Shown here: positions 55,555 through 62,984 of the stretch, piece by piece
Layout of the letters: each line of letters opens with the position of its first letter
How positions within the stretch are numbered: the stretch's first letter is position 1
DNA from: Micromonospora sp. HM5-17
GTDB lineage: Bacteria > Actinomycetota > Actinomycetes > Mycobacteriales > Micromonosporaceae
Direction of reading: 5' to 3'
Assembly (NCBI RefSeq): GCF_003762835.1
Contig: NZ_RJWA01000004.1
Span: forward strand, 186,001-250,000
Length of the DNA stretch: 64,000 nucleotides
Program-made: the position numbers and the translations under genes
The notes under the pieces: generated by a model
Database searches by the model: none
Told to the model about the DNA's origin: nothing
The model's input: the letters and a program-made list of their open reading frames with translations, nothing else

Positions 55555-56462
55555 GCGCTGCCCCTCGCGGTGCTGGTCCGCCCGATCAGCCAACGGCGGA
55601 GCCGGCCGAGCCGGACCCGGACCCTGCGGGCCCACCAGGTGGCGAGGAACGCGGCGGCCGAGCTGAGCCGGGTCCCCAGCGGCGGGGAGCCGGTGGCGAG
55701 GGTCCGCAGCGTCTCGGCGAGCATCCGCAGCCGGGGCGCGCGGACCCGCCGCTTCGCCGGCCCGAACCAGGTCGCGGCGGAGGCCGGGGTGGCGTCCTTC
55801 GCCTGCCGGGTGGAGGCGCCGTGCATCCGGCGCAGGAAGAGCGGCTCGGCCACCTCGTGGATCTCGCCGAGCCGCGCCACCTCGGCGATCAGGGTGTAGT
55901 CGGAGGAGAGGAACGGCCGGATCATCCCGGTGCGGCGCAGCGCCGACATCCGGAAGACCCCGAAGTGGGCGTGACAGAGGTTGATGTTCTTCGCCACCCC
56001 GGCGACCCGTCGCCACGGCCGCGGGTCGCGCAGGTCGAGTCGGTCGGCGTACGGGCCGATCACCTCGCCGTCCTCGTCGATCAGGATGGTCTTCGGGTAC
56101 GCCAGCACGGCCTGGGGGCCGGCGGCGTCCAGCGCGGCGACGCAGGTGCTCAGGTACGTCGGCAGGCAGATGTCGTCGTACGCCACCCACTTGAACAGCT
56201 CGCCCCGGGCCAGCTCGACGACCCGGGCGTAGTTGACGTGTCCGCCGAAGTTGCGGGGATTGCGGTAGAGCCGGATCCGCGGATCCTTCGCCGCGTACCG
56301 CTGACAGATCTCCCAGGTCCGGTCGGTCGAGGCGTTGTCGCTGATGATCACCTCGAAGTCCTCGTAGTCCTGGGCCAGGATCGCGTCGAGGCAGTCTTCG
56401 AGGTAGCGCTCGGCGTTGTACAGCGGAACGCCGAGACTCACCCGGGGCGGTCGCTGCTCCAT
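55551..56462 (-). CDS. GT2-family glycosyltransferase
   Basis: This 303-residue GT-A transferase has VSLGVPLYNAERYLEDCLDA, FEVIISDNASTDRTWEI, and the DxD-equivalent KWVAYDDICLPTYL. A second part RTGMIRPFLSSDYTLIAEVA is typical of this family. The tail is basic (RRVRVRLGRLRRWL) and possibly membrane-associated. The start is set at the ATG with GGAGG 5 nt upstream; a GTG 12 nt earlier abuts the methyltransferase stop. The sugar donor and linkage are unknown. Confidence 0.9.
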   Translation of the reverse strand: MEQRPPRVSLGVPLYNAERYLEDCLDAILAQDYEDFEVIISDNASTDRTWEICQRYAAKDPRIRLYRNPRNFGGHVNYARVVELARGELFKWVAYDDICLPTYLSTCVAALDAAGPQAVLAYPKTILIDEDGEVIGPYADRLDLRDPRPWRRVAGVAKNINLCHAHFGVFRMSALRRTGMIRPFLSSDYTLIAEVARLGEIHEVAEPLFLRRMHGASTRQAKDATPASAATWFGPAKRRVRAPRLRMLAETLRTLATGSPPLGTRLSSAAAFLATWWARRVRVRLGRLRRWLIGRTSTARGSA

Positions 56463-56474
56463 CGTGGCCTCCAC

Positions 56475-57653
56475 TCAGGCGACCAGCAGCTCGGCGTAAA
56501 CCCCGAGCCGACGCAGTGCGGCGTCGATCTCGGTCCGGTACGCGGGGTTCGTGATGATCACCGCACGGGTGCCGAGCCCGGCGAGGGTCTCCGGGGCGGT
56601 CACCTCGTGCCCGGTCACCGGCAGGAACCGGCCCCACTTGCGCGGGTTGACGTCGACCACGGCGGCGAGCCGCCGGTCCGGGTCGGCCAGGTGCAGGAAC
56701 TGCACCCCGCGCGAGCCGGCCCCCCAGAGCACCGGCCGGTCCCCGCCGGCCACCAGCCGGTCGATGGTGTCGCGCCAGCGGTCCCGCTCGGCGGCGTGCC
56801 GGTCGGCGAAGCCGGCGATCGAGGCGAGGTGTCGGTCCCGATCCGCCGCTCCGGCCGCCTCCCGCGCGCCGGCCCGCGGCCCGGTGACGTTGACCGAGAT
56901 CTCCACGAACCGGAACATGCCGGAGAAGAGCCGCCCGGTCGCCTCCACCCGCCAGCCGGCCCGCTCCACGATCCGGCAGAGCGAGTAGCCGTCGAAGTAG
57001 GAGACGTGCGGGTAGATCACCTCCCAGCCGGCGGTGGCCAGGTCGTACCCGGCGTCCGGCACCTCCAGGTAGCCGTACACCCGGCGGTCGCCGGCGAGTT
57101 CCCGCAGCCGGACCAGGAAGCCGTACGGATCGGTGAGGTGCTCGAACCAGTGCCGCGAGGTGACCAGGTCGAACGGCGGGGTGTCGTCGTCCAGCGGGGC
57201 GTGGCTGGCGTGGAAGACCGCCCCGGAGGGGTCCGGGCCGACCGGGCCGGCGTACATCGCGTCGTAGCCGAACCCCCGGCCCCCGGCGACGCGGCACAGT
57301 TCGCGGAGGAACTCGCCCTGCCCGCAGCCGACGTCCAGCACCGTGCCGCCGCGCAGCGGGTACCGCTCGGCGAGGTGCTTGACCAGTTCCGCCGAGAAGA
57401 CCTGGAAGGCGGGGGAGTGGTGCAGGTTGGTGTCCATGGTGGCGTCGTAGACCAGAACGGTCGGATCGAAGGCCAGGTTGCGGACGTACCCGCAGCCGGG
57501 ACAGTGCCCCAGCCGCATCCGGCCGAGCGGGCTCGCCAGCGCCTCGCTCCGGCTGGCCCAGTGCACCCCGCAGCGGACCGGAATCTCCCCCAGGTCGGCG
57601 AAGGGGACGAGGTCGTGCCGGTCGCAGGCGGCGCAGCGGGTCACCCCGGTCAC
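56475..57653 (-). CDS. Sugar C-methyltransferase-type SAM enzyme (copy 1)
   Basis: This 392-residue protein has the layout of the NDP-hexose C-methyltransferase family. An N-terminal zinc-type region has CAACDRHDLVPF and CPGCGYVRN. The SAM domain has VLDVGCGQGEFLRELCR as motif I. The C-terminal module has VLWGAGSRGVQFLHLA followed by AVIITNPAYRTEI. It would methylate a nucleotide-activated sugar, though the motifs do not identify the position. GTG overlaps the epimerase stop as GTGA, so the two are translated together. A paralogue is divergently transcribed on the other side of the epimerase. Confidence 0.85.
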   Translation of the reverse strand: MTGVTRCAACDRHDLVPFADLGEIPVRCGVHWASRSEALASPLGRMRLGHCPGCGYVRNLAFDPTVLVYDATMDTNLHHSPAFQVFSAELVKHLAERYPLRGGTVLDVGCGQGEFLRELCRVAGGRGFGYDAMYAGPVGPDPSGAVFHASHAPLDDDTPPFDLVTSRHWFEHLTDPYGFLVRLRELAGDRRVYGYLEVPDAGYDLATAGWEVIYPHVSYFDGYSLCRIVERAGWRVEATGRLFSGMFRFVEISVNVTGPRAGAREAAGAADRDRHLASIAGFADRHAAERDRWRDTIDRLVAGGDRPVLWGAGSRGVQFLHLADPDRRLAAVVDVNPRKWGRFLPVTGHEVTAPETLAGLGTRAVIITNPAYRTEIDAALRRLGVYAELLVA

Positions 57654-58690
57654 CGCGGCCCCGCCGCCGTCCAGCGCAGGTCGGCGTCGAGCCGGCCGCG
57701 CGCGATCAGCGCCCGGATCCGGCGCAGCCGCTGGTGCCGCTCGCCGCGGAACGCCTCGATCGTCAGCCCGTGCCGCTGGTAGGCCTCGACCAGCTCCTCG
57801 ATCCCCTTCCGGACCGTCCACCGGGGCCGGAAACCCGGCACCTCCGTCGCCACGCGGTCGCAGCTCACCCGGTAGTTGCGGGCGTCCGCGGAGGCGCCGC
57901 CGGCGATTGTCACGGTCGAGCCCGGCACCACCTCGGCGACCAGCTCCGCCACGTCCCGGATCAGGTAGTTCTCGCTGGTCACCCCGATGTTGTACGCCCG
58001 GCCGTGCACCACCTCGCGGGGCGCCTCCAGCAGCGCGAGGAACGCCGCGGCGATGTCCTCGACGTGCACCAGCGGCCGCCAGGCCGAGCCGTCGGAGAGC
58101 AGCCGGATCTCGCCGGTGAGCAGCGCGTACGCGGTCAGGTCGTTGACCACCAGGTCACCGCGGAGCCGGGGCGAGAAGCCGTACGCGGTCGCGTTGCGCA
58201 GGAAGACCGGGGAGAAGTCGTCGTCGGCCAGGGCCGCCAGGTCCCGCTCGGCGCGGATCTTCGACTCGCCGTACGGGGTGAGCGGGTGGAAGTCGGCGTT
58301 CTCGTCGAGCGGCCGGTCGTCCGGCCCCGCGCCGTAGAGGCTGCACGACGAGGAGAAGAGGAAGCGGGTCACCCCGGCGGCCTTCGCCGCCCGGGCCAGC
58401 CGGAGCGTGGCGGCGTGGTTGATCGCGTACGTCAGCTCCGGGTTGAGGTTGCCGACCGGGTCGTTGCAGAGCGCCGCCAGATGGCAGACCGCGTCGAAGC
58501 CGGCGCAGTGCTCGGGCGTGACGTCCCGCAGGTCCATCCGGAGCGTCGGGATCTCGGCCGGTGGCGGACCGAGCAGGCAGTCGCGGTAGTAGTCGGTGTC
58601 CAAACCGGTTACCTCGTGCCCAGCGGCGCGAAGCAGGGGGGTGAGTACGCCGCCGAGGTAACCATGGTGACCGGTCACGAGAACGCGCAC
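57650..58690 (-). CDS. NAD(P)-dependent nucleotide-sugar epimerase/dehydratase
   Basis: This 346-residue extended SDR protein has VLVTGHHGYLGGVLTPLL as the nucleotide loop (GxxGxxG), FLFSSSCSLYG and the active-site YGESKIRAE with Tyr and Lys. LSDGSAWRPLVHVEDIAAAF matches the sugar-nucleotide epimerase branch. It could generate the 4-keto or epimerized sugar needed by the methyltransferases. It starts the minus half of module 2. No upstream purine run stands out apart from GGGAGCCTTGCCGTGCGC. No complete CDP-hexose 4,6-dehydratase is seen in this window, so this protein may have that role or the sugar is made elsewhere. Confidence 0.9.
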   Translation of the reverse strand: MRVLVTGHHGYLGGVLTPLLRAAGHEVTGLDTDYYRDCLLGPPPAEIPTLRMDLRDVTPEHCAGFDAVCHLAALCNDPVGNLNPELTYAINHAATLRLARAAKAAGVTRFLFSSSCSLYGAGPDDRPLDENADFHPLTPYGESKIRAERDLAALADDDFSPVFLRNATAYGFSPRLRGDLVVNDLTAYALLTGEIRLLSDGSAWRPLVHVEDIAAAFLALLEAPREVVHGRAYNIGVTSENYLIRDVAELVAEVVPGSTVTIAGGASADARNYRVSCDRVATEVPGFRPRWTVRKGIEELVEAYQRHGLTIEAFRGERHQRLRRIRALIARGRLDADLRWTAAGPR

Positions 58691-58870
58691 GGCAAGGCTC
58701 CCGTCGTCGCGCGGGTGAGAAGGCGAGTTTATGGGCGGCCCATCGACGCGGCGGACTATTGTCGGACTTTTTACTGAACCACCCCCGCCCCGCCGCGCCC
58801 GTGGCTAGCGTGGCGCGCAGGCGGGCGGGTGCCGCGCCCGTTTATTCCGATCAAATCGGGGTGGGTGGGC
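58691..58870. promoter_or_regulatory. Divergent promoter region of polysaccharide module 2
   Basis: This is a 180-nt gap between the epimerase and the second methyltransferase genes, AT-richer at 58725-58780 with TTGTCGGACTTTTTACTGAAC. Promoters of both half-modules must lie here, but no consensus pair is certain. Confidence 0.4.
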
Positions 58871-60100
58871 ATGACCGTTGCCAAATGTCGACTGTGCGCC
58901 GCGATATTGACCGAAACCTTTGTCGATCTCGGCATGTCACCGCTCTGCGAGAGCTATCTCCCCGCCGAGCGGCTCGATTCGCCCGAGACGTTCTATCCCC
59001 TGCACGTCCGGATCTGTTCCCAGTGCCTGCTCGTCCAACTTCCGGCGTATGTCTCCGGTGAGGAGATATTCTCCGACTACGCCTATTTCTCCTCCTATTC
59101 GGACTCGTGGGTCGCGCACGCCCGCCGGTACGCCGACACGATGACCGAGACGCTCGGCCTGGGGTCCGACTCGCTGGTGACCGAGGTGGCCAGCAACGAC
59201 GGCTACCTGTTGCAACACTTCGTGGCCCGGGGCGTCCCGGTGCTTGGCGTCGAGCCGGCCGCCAACATCGCCGAGGTGGCCCGGAGCCGGGGTATCCGGA
59301 CCGAGGTGCGGTTCCTCGGTGCCGAGACCGGGGCCGAGCTGGCCGACCGGTACGGCCAGGCCGACCTGGTGGTCGCCAACAACGTCTACGCCCACGTACC
59401 CGACCTGATCGGCTTCACCGCCGGACTCGCCGCGCTGGTCAAGCCGACCGGCCTGGTCACCTGCGAGTTCCCGCACCTGCTTCGGCTGATCGAACGTCGT
59501 CAGTTCGACACGATCTACCACGAGCACTACCAGTACCTGACGTTGCGGACGGCCCAGCGGGCGCTCGGCACCGCCGGCCTGATCGTGGTCGACGTGGACG
59601 AACTCTCCACGCACGGCGGCTCGCTGCGGGTGCACGCCCGTCCGGCCGCCGCGGCGGGCGAGCCCTCCGGCAACGTCAAGTCGGTGCTGGACGCCGAGGC
59701 CGAGGCCGGGCTGCACACCGTCGCCGGGCACCTCGGATTCGCCGACGCGGTCCTGGACATCAAGCGGGCGCTGCTGGAGTTCCTGCTGACCGCCCGGGCC
59801 CAGGGGCGGCGGGTGGTGGGCTACGGCGCCCCCGGCAAGGGCAACACGCTGCTCAACCACTGCGCGATCCGCTCCGACCTGCTGGAGTACACGGTCGACC
59901 GGAGCCCGCACAAGCAGGGCCTCTTCCTGCCCGGGACCCACATCCCGATCCACGCGCCGGAGCGGATCGCCGCGGACCGTCCCGACTACGTCCTGGTCCT
60001 GCCCTGGAACCTGCGTACCGAGATCAGCGCCCAGTTGGCCTACGTCCGCGACTGGGGAGGTCGGCTGGTCTTCCCGATTCCTGCCCTGGAGGTGGTCTGA
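58871..60100 (+). CDS. Sugar C-methyltransferase-type SAM enzyme (copy 2)
   Basis: This 409-residue protein is a paralogue in layout of copy 1. The zinc-type N-terminus has CRLCAAILTETFVDLG and CSQCLLVQLPAY. The SAM domain has VTEVASNDGYLLQHF (SNDG variant of motif I, as in TylCIII-type enzymes), VVANNVYAHVPDL and YHEHYQYLTL. The C-terminal region has GYGAPGKGNTLLNHC and VDRSPHKQGLFLPG. It likely methylates a deoxysugar carbon. The ATG at 58871 follows a G-rich stretch. A 15-codon mini-frame begins on its stop. Confidence 0.88.
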   Translation: MTVAKCRLCAAILTETFVDLGMSPLCESYLPAERLDSPETFYPLHVRICSQCLLVQLPAYVSGEEIFSDYAYFSSYSDSWVAHARRYADTMTETLGLGSDSLVTEVASNDGYLLQHFVARGVPVLGVEPAANIAEVARSRGIRTEVRFLGAETGAELADRYGQADLVVANNVYAHVPDLIGFTAGLAALVKPTGLVTCEFPHLLRLIERRQFDTIYHEHYQYLTLRTAQRALGTAGLIVVDVDELSTHGGSLRVHARPAAAAGEPSGNVKSVLDAEAEAGLHTVAGHLGFADAVLDIKRALLEFLLTARAQGRRVVGYGAPGKGNTLLNHCAIRSDLLEYTVDRSPHKQGLFLPGTHIPIHAPERIAADRPDYVLVLPWNLRTEISAQLAYVRDWGGRLVFPIPALEVV

Positions 60101-60147
60101 TGCGTGACGTCCGGCCGACCCACCACCCTCGGGCGGTGTCCCGATGA
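60100..60147 (+). CDS. Mini-ORF (15 aa) bridging the methyltransferase and cytidylyltransferase genes
   Basis: ATG shares one base with the methyltransferase stop (TGATG), GGAGG is 7 nt upstream inside that gene, and its stop overlaps the next gene's ATG as ATGA. The peptide is MRDVRPTHHPRAVSR. The next gene has no good ribosome site of its own, so its translation likely depends on this frame. It is the clearest functional candidate of the mini-frame set. Confidence 0.5.
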   Translation: MRDVRPTHHPRAVSR

Positions 60148-60971
60148 AGGTCGTGCTCTTCTGCGGCGGTCTCGGCATGCGGATGCGGGAGGACGCCGCC
60201 TCGGCGCCGAAGCCGATGGCGATGATCGGCGACCGGCCGCTGCTCTGGCACGTCATGCGGTACTACGCGCACTTCGGGCACACCGACTTCGTCCTCTGCC
60301 TCGGCTACGGTGCCGTCGCGGTCAAGGACTACTTCCTCCGGTACGACGAGACCCTCTCCAACGACTTCAGCCTCGCCATGGACGGCCGGAACATCCGGCT
60401 CTTCTCCGCCGACATCACCAACTGGAACATCACCTTCATCGACACCGGGCTCGGCGCCACCATCGGCGAGCGGCTGATGCGGGTCCGCCGGTACGTCGAG
60501 GACGAGGAGATGTTCCTGGCCAACTACGCCGATACCCTCACCGACGCCCCGCTGCCCGAGATGATCGACCGGTTCCGGCGTACCGACGCGGTGGCGAGCA
60601 TGCTCGCCGTGCCGGTGCAGTCGACCCACCACGTCGTCGACATCACCGCCGGGGACCAGGTGACCCGGGTACGCCCCATCCGCGAGCTGATGCAGTGGGA
60701 GAACGGCGGCTACTTCATCCTCCGACCGGAGATCTTCTCCGTGCTCCGGGAGGGCGAGGACCTGGTGCCGCACGCCTTCGAGCGGCTGCTGCCGCAGCGG
60801 CGGCTGGTCGCCCAGCGCTACACCGGATTCTGGCGAGCCGCCGACACCTTCAAGGACCGGGCCGAGCTGGAGGATCTGTACCACTCCGCGCGCTGCCCCT
60901 GGATGCTCTGGGATCCGAACCGCAACCGGGACCGGGCCCCGGCCACCCTGGAACCGGTCCTCGCCGGATGA
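60144..60971 (+). CDS. Glucose-1-phosphate cytidylyltransferase-like nucleotidyltransferase
   Basis: This 275-residue enzyme should make CDP-glucose or a related NDP-sugar. The GT-A-like signature MKVVLFCGGLGMRMRED and the Lys in SAPKPMAMIGDRPLLWH match RfbF. NWNITFIDTGLGATIGERL also aligns well. The conserved FLANYADTLTDAPL region has the metal-binding Asp. Unlike typical RfbF there is little else to confirm cytidine specificity. Its product may feed the epimerase and methyltransferases. It overlaps the PIG-L gene by ATGA. Confidence 0.85.
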   Translation: MKVVLFCGGLGMRMREDAASAPKPMAMIGDRPLLWHVMRYYAHFGHTDFVLCLGYGAVAVKDYFLRYDETLSNDFSLAMDGRNIRLFSADITNWNITFIDTGLGATIGERLMRVRRYVEDEEMFLANYADTLTDAPLPEMIDRFRRTDAVASMLAVPVQSTHHVVDITAGDQVTRVRPIRELMQWENGGYFILRPEIFSVLREGEDLVPHAFERLLPQRRLVAQRYTGFWRAADTFKDRAELEDLYHSARCPWMLWDPNRNRDRAPATLEPVLAG

Positions 60972-61603
60972 CGCCGCTGCGGCTGGACGCGGTACGCGCG
61001 GTGGTGCTGCTCGGGGCGCACCCGGACGACATCGAGATCGGGGCGGGCGGGCTGCTGCTCACCCTCGCCGAGGTGCCGGGGCTGCGCGTCCACTACGTCC
61101 TTCTGACCGGCTCGCCGCGGCGGCGGGCCGAGGCGCGGGCGGCGGCGGCCGCGTTCCTCCCCGACGCCCGGCTCAGCTTCGACCTGCACGACCTGCCGGA
61201 CGGCCGGGTGCCGGCCCGGTGGGCGGAGGCGAAGCAGATCGTCGAGGCGGCAGCCGCGACCGTCGCCGCCGACCTGGTCCTCGCCCCCGGCCCGGACGAC
61301 GCGCACCAGGACCACCGCACGCTCGGTGCCCTCGTGCCCACGTCGTTTCGGGACGCCACGGTGTTGTACTACGAGATCCCCAAGTGGGACGGGGACCTCG
61401 GACGGCGCAACGTCTATCTGCCGCTGTCCGAGGAGCGGGTGCGTCGCAAGGTCGAGCTGCTGCACGCCTGCTACCCGTCGCAGCAGGGGCGGGACTGGTG
61501 GGACGACGAGGTGTTCCGGGGGCTTGCCCGGCTGCGGGGGATGGAGTGCCGGTCCCGGTACGCCGAGGCGTTCCGGTGCGAGAAGGCGGTGATCGGATTG
61601 TGA
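60968..61603 (+). CDS. PIG-L family deacetylase
   Basis: This 211-residue zinc deacetylase removes N-acetyl groups from GlcNAc-type sugars. Hallmarks are AVVLLGAHPDDIEIGAGGLL (HPDD metal motif) near residue 18, LAPGPDDAHQDHRTLG and LYYEIPKWDGD, with the remaining ligand His in the second of these. The size is typical. ATG overlaps the cytidylyltransferase stop. Its own stop is overlapped by a 26-codon mini-frame that leads to the pyruvyltransferase gene. The substrate may be a lipid-linked or nucleotide sugar of module 2. Confidence 0.92.
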   Translation: MTPLRLDAVRAVVLLGAHPDDIEIGAGGLLLTLAEVPGLRVHYVLLTGSPRRRAEARAAAAAFLPDARLSFDLHDLPDGRVPARWAEAKQIVEAAAATVAADLVLAPGPDDAHQDHRTLGALVPTSFRDATVLYYEIPKWDGDLGRRNVYLPLSEERVRRKVELLHACYPSQQGRDWWDDEVFRGLARLRGMECRSRYAEAFRCEKAVIGL

Positions 61604-61680
61604 CCGAGCGGAGCGAGGTCATCGGCGGGTTCAGCCGGGTCCGCCATGGCGGTGACGAGCGGAGCGAGGAGGCGGCATGA
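61600..61680 (+). CDS. Mini-ORF (26 aa) bridging the PIG-L and pyruvyltransferase genes
   Basis: GTG overlaps the PIG-L stop as GTGA and the stop overlaps the next ATG as ATGA. The peptide starts MTERSEVI and ends DERSEEAA, the same ends as the mini-frame at 38321. Codons GAG GAG GCG GCA TGA supply the next gene's Shine-Dalgarno. The sequence CGAGCGGAGCGAGG occurs twice inside (61604 and 61656 regions). A GAAGG about 14 nt upstream may start it. Confidence 0.45.
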   Translation: MTERSEVIGGFSRVRHGGDERSEEAA

Positions 61681-62984
61681 CCGAGCCGAGCCGGCCCCTG
61701 ACGGCCTGCCTGTTCGGCGTACCCGGGGCGAACCTCAACCTCGGCGTCGGCGCGCTGCGGGCCGCGACCCTGGCCGGGCTGCTGGCCCGGGAACCGGACG
61801 CCGACATCACCGTCTTCGACGACGGCTGGGGACAGCGCCGGGGGCACACCTTCGTCGGTGGCCGTCCGGTGCCGATCTCGCTGGCCGGTGCGCGGAACTC
61901 GCGTCGCTACCACCGGCCGGAGTCGTACCTGAACATGCGGATCAGCGCCGCCCTCGGCGGACTCGGCAACGCCGGGTTGGCCCGGATCGACGCCGCCGAC
62001 CTGGTCCTCGACGTCAGCGGCGGAGACAGTTTCAGCGACATCTACGGCGAGCACCGGTTTCGGACGGTGGCCTGGCCGAAGCGGCTCACCCTGCTGCGGC
62101 GCCGGCCGTTGGTGCTGCTGCCGCAGACGTACGGGCCGTTCCGGGCGGCCCGACTGCGCTCCGAGGCGGCGGCGCTGGCCCGGGGCGCGACCATGGCCTG
62201 GGCCCGGGACCCGGACAGCTACGCGGCGCTGGCCGACCTGCTCGGCCCGGACCTCGACCCGGCCCGGCACCGGGAGGGGGTCGACGTCGCCTTCGGCCTG
62301 GAACCCCGGCCGCCGGACGAGCCGGCGTACCAGTGGCTGAGCGGGTGGTTCGCGGCGGCGCCGGGGCCGGTCGCCGGGATCAACATCAGCGGTCTGATCA
62401 CCCGGCCGGAGGGGCGGGCGCGGTTCGGACTGGCCGGGGAGAGTCACCGGGTCGCCGAGCGGCTCTGCCGGCGCCTGCTCGACGGCGCCGACCATCGGGT
62501 GATCATCGTGCCGCACGTCCTCACCCCGGGCGGTGACGACGACGACCGCGAGGCCAGCGAGCGGCTCTACGCCACCCTCGCCACCCGGTACGGCGACCGG
62601 GTCGCGCTCTCCCCGGCCGGCCTGGACCCGCACCAGACGAAGTGGGTCATCGCTCGGACCAGCTGGTTCTGCGGGATGCGGATGCACGCCACCATCGCGG
62701 CGCTCTCCTCGGGAGTACCGGCGGCGATCGTGGCGTACAGCGACAAGGCGCGGGGCGTCTTCGCCAGTGTGGGACAGCAGCGGCACGTCGCGGACGCCCG
62801 CCGACTGGACGACGACGCGCTGCTCGACACGCTCTGGCGCTCCTGGACGGAGCGGGAGCAGGCCGCCGCCGAGCTGGCGGTGCGGACCCCGGCCGCGGTC
62901 GCCCGCGCCGCCGCCCAGATGGACGAGATCGTCGCGGTGGCCCGGGCCGAGCGCGAGCGGCGGACCACGGTGGGGGCGCGGTGA
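61677..62984 (+). CDS. Polysaccharide pyruvyltransferase-family protein
   Basis: This 435-residue enzyme of the CsaB/WcaK family is expected to add ketal pyruvate to a sugar of the exported glycan. Visible features: ACLFGVPGANLNLGVGALRA, LVLDVSGGDSFSDIYGEH, LLPQTYGPFRAARL, and in the second half GINISGLITRPEG and WFCGMRMHATIAALSSGVP. This is the usual GT-B-like layout with a conserved His. The ATG is preceded by a GAGGAGG supplied by the mini-frame. It overlaps the next gene by GTGA. Confidence 0.9.
   Translation: MTEPSRPLTACLFGVPGANLNLGVGALRAATLAGLLAREPDADITVFDDGWGQRRGHTFVGGRPVPISLAGARNSRRYHRPESYLNMRISAALGGLGNAGLARIDAADLVLDVSGGDSFSDIYGEHRFRTVAWPKRLTLLRRRPLVLLPQTYGPFRAARLRSEAAALARGATMAWARDPDSYAALADLLGPDLDPARHREGVDVAFGLEPRPPDEPAYQWLSGWFAAAPGPVAGINISGLITRPEGRARFGLAGESHRVAERLCRRLLDGADHRVIIVPHVLTPGGDDDDREASERLYATLATRYGDRVALSPAGLDPHQTKWVIARTSWFCGMRMHATIAALSSGVPAAIVAYSDKARGVFASVGQQRHVADARRLDDDALLDTLWRSWTEREQAAAELAVRTPAAVARAAAQMDEIVAVARAERERRTTVGAR

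Noticed and set aside
54645-57782. 1045-codon plus-strand frame opposite the flippase, GT2 and methyltransferase genes
   Set aside because: Runs against three coherent, coupled genes and shows only Pro/Arg/Gly-rich sequence.
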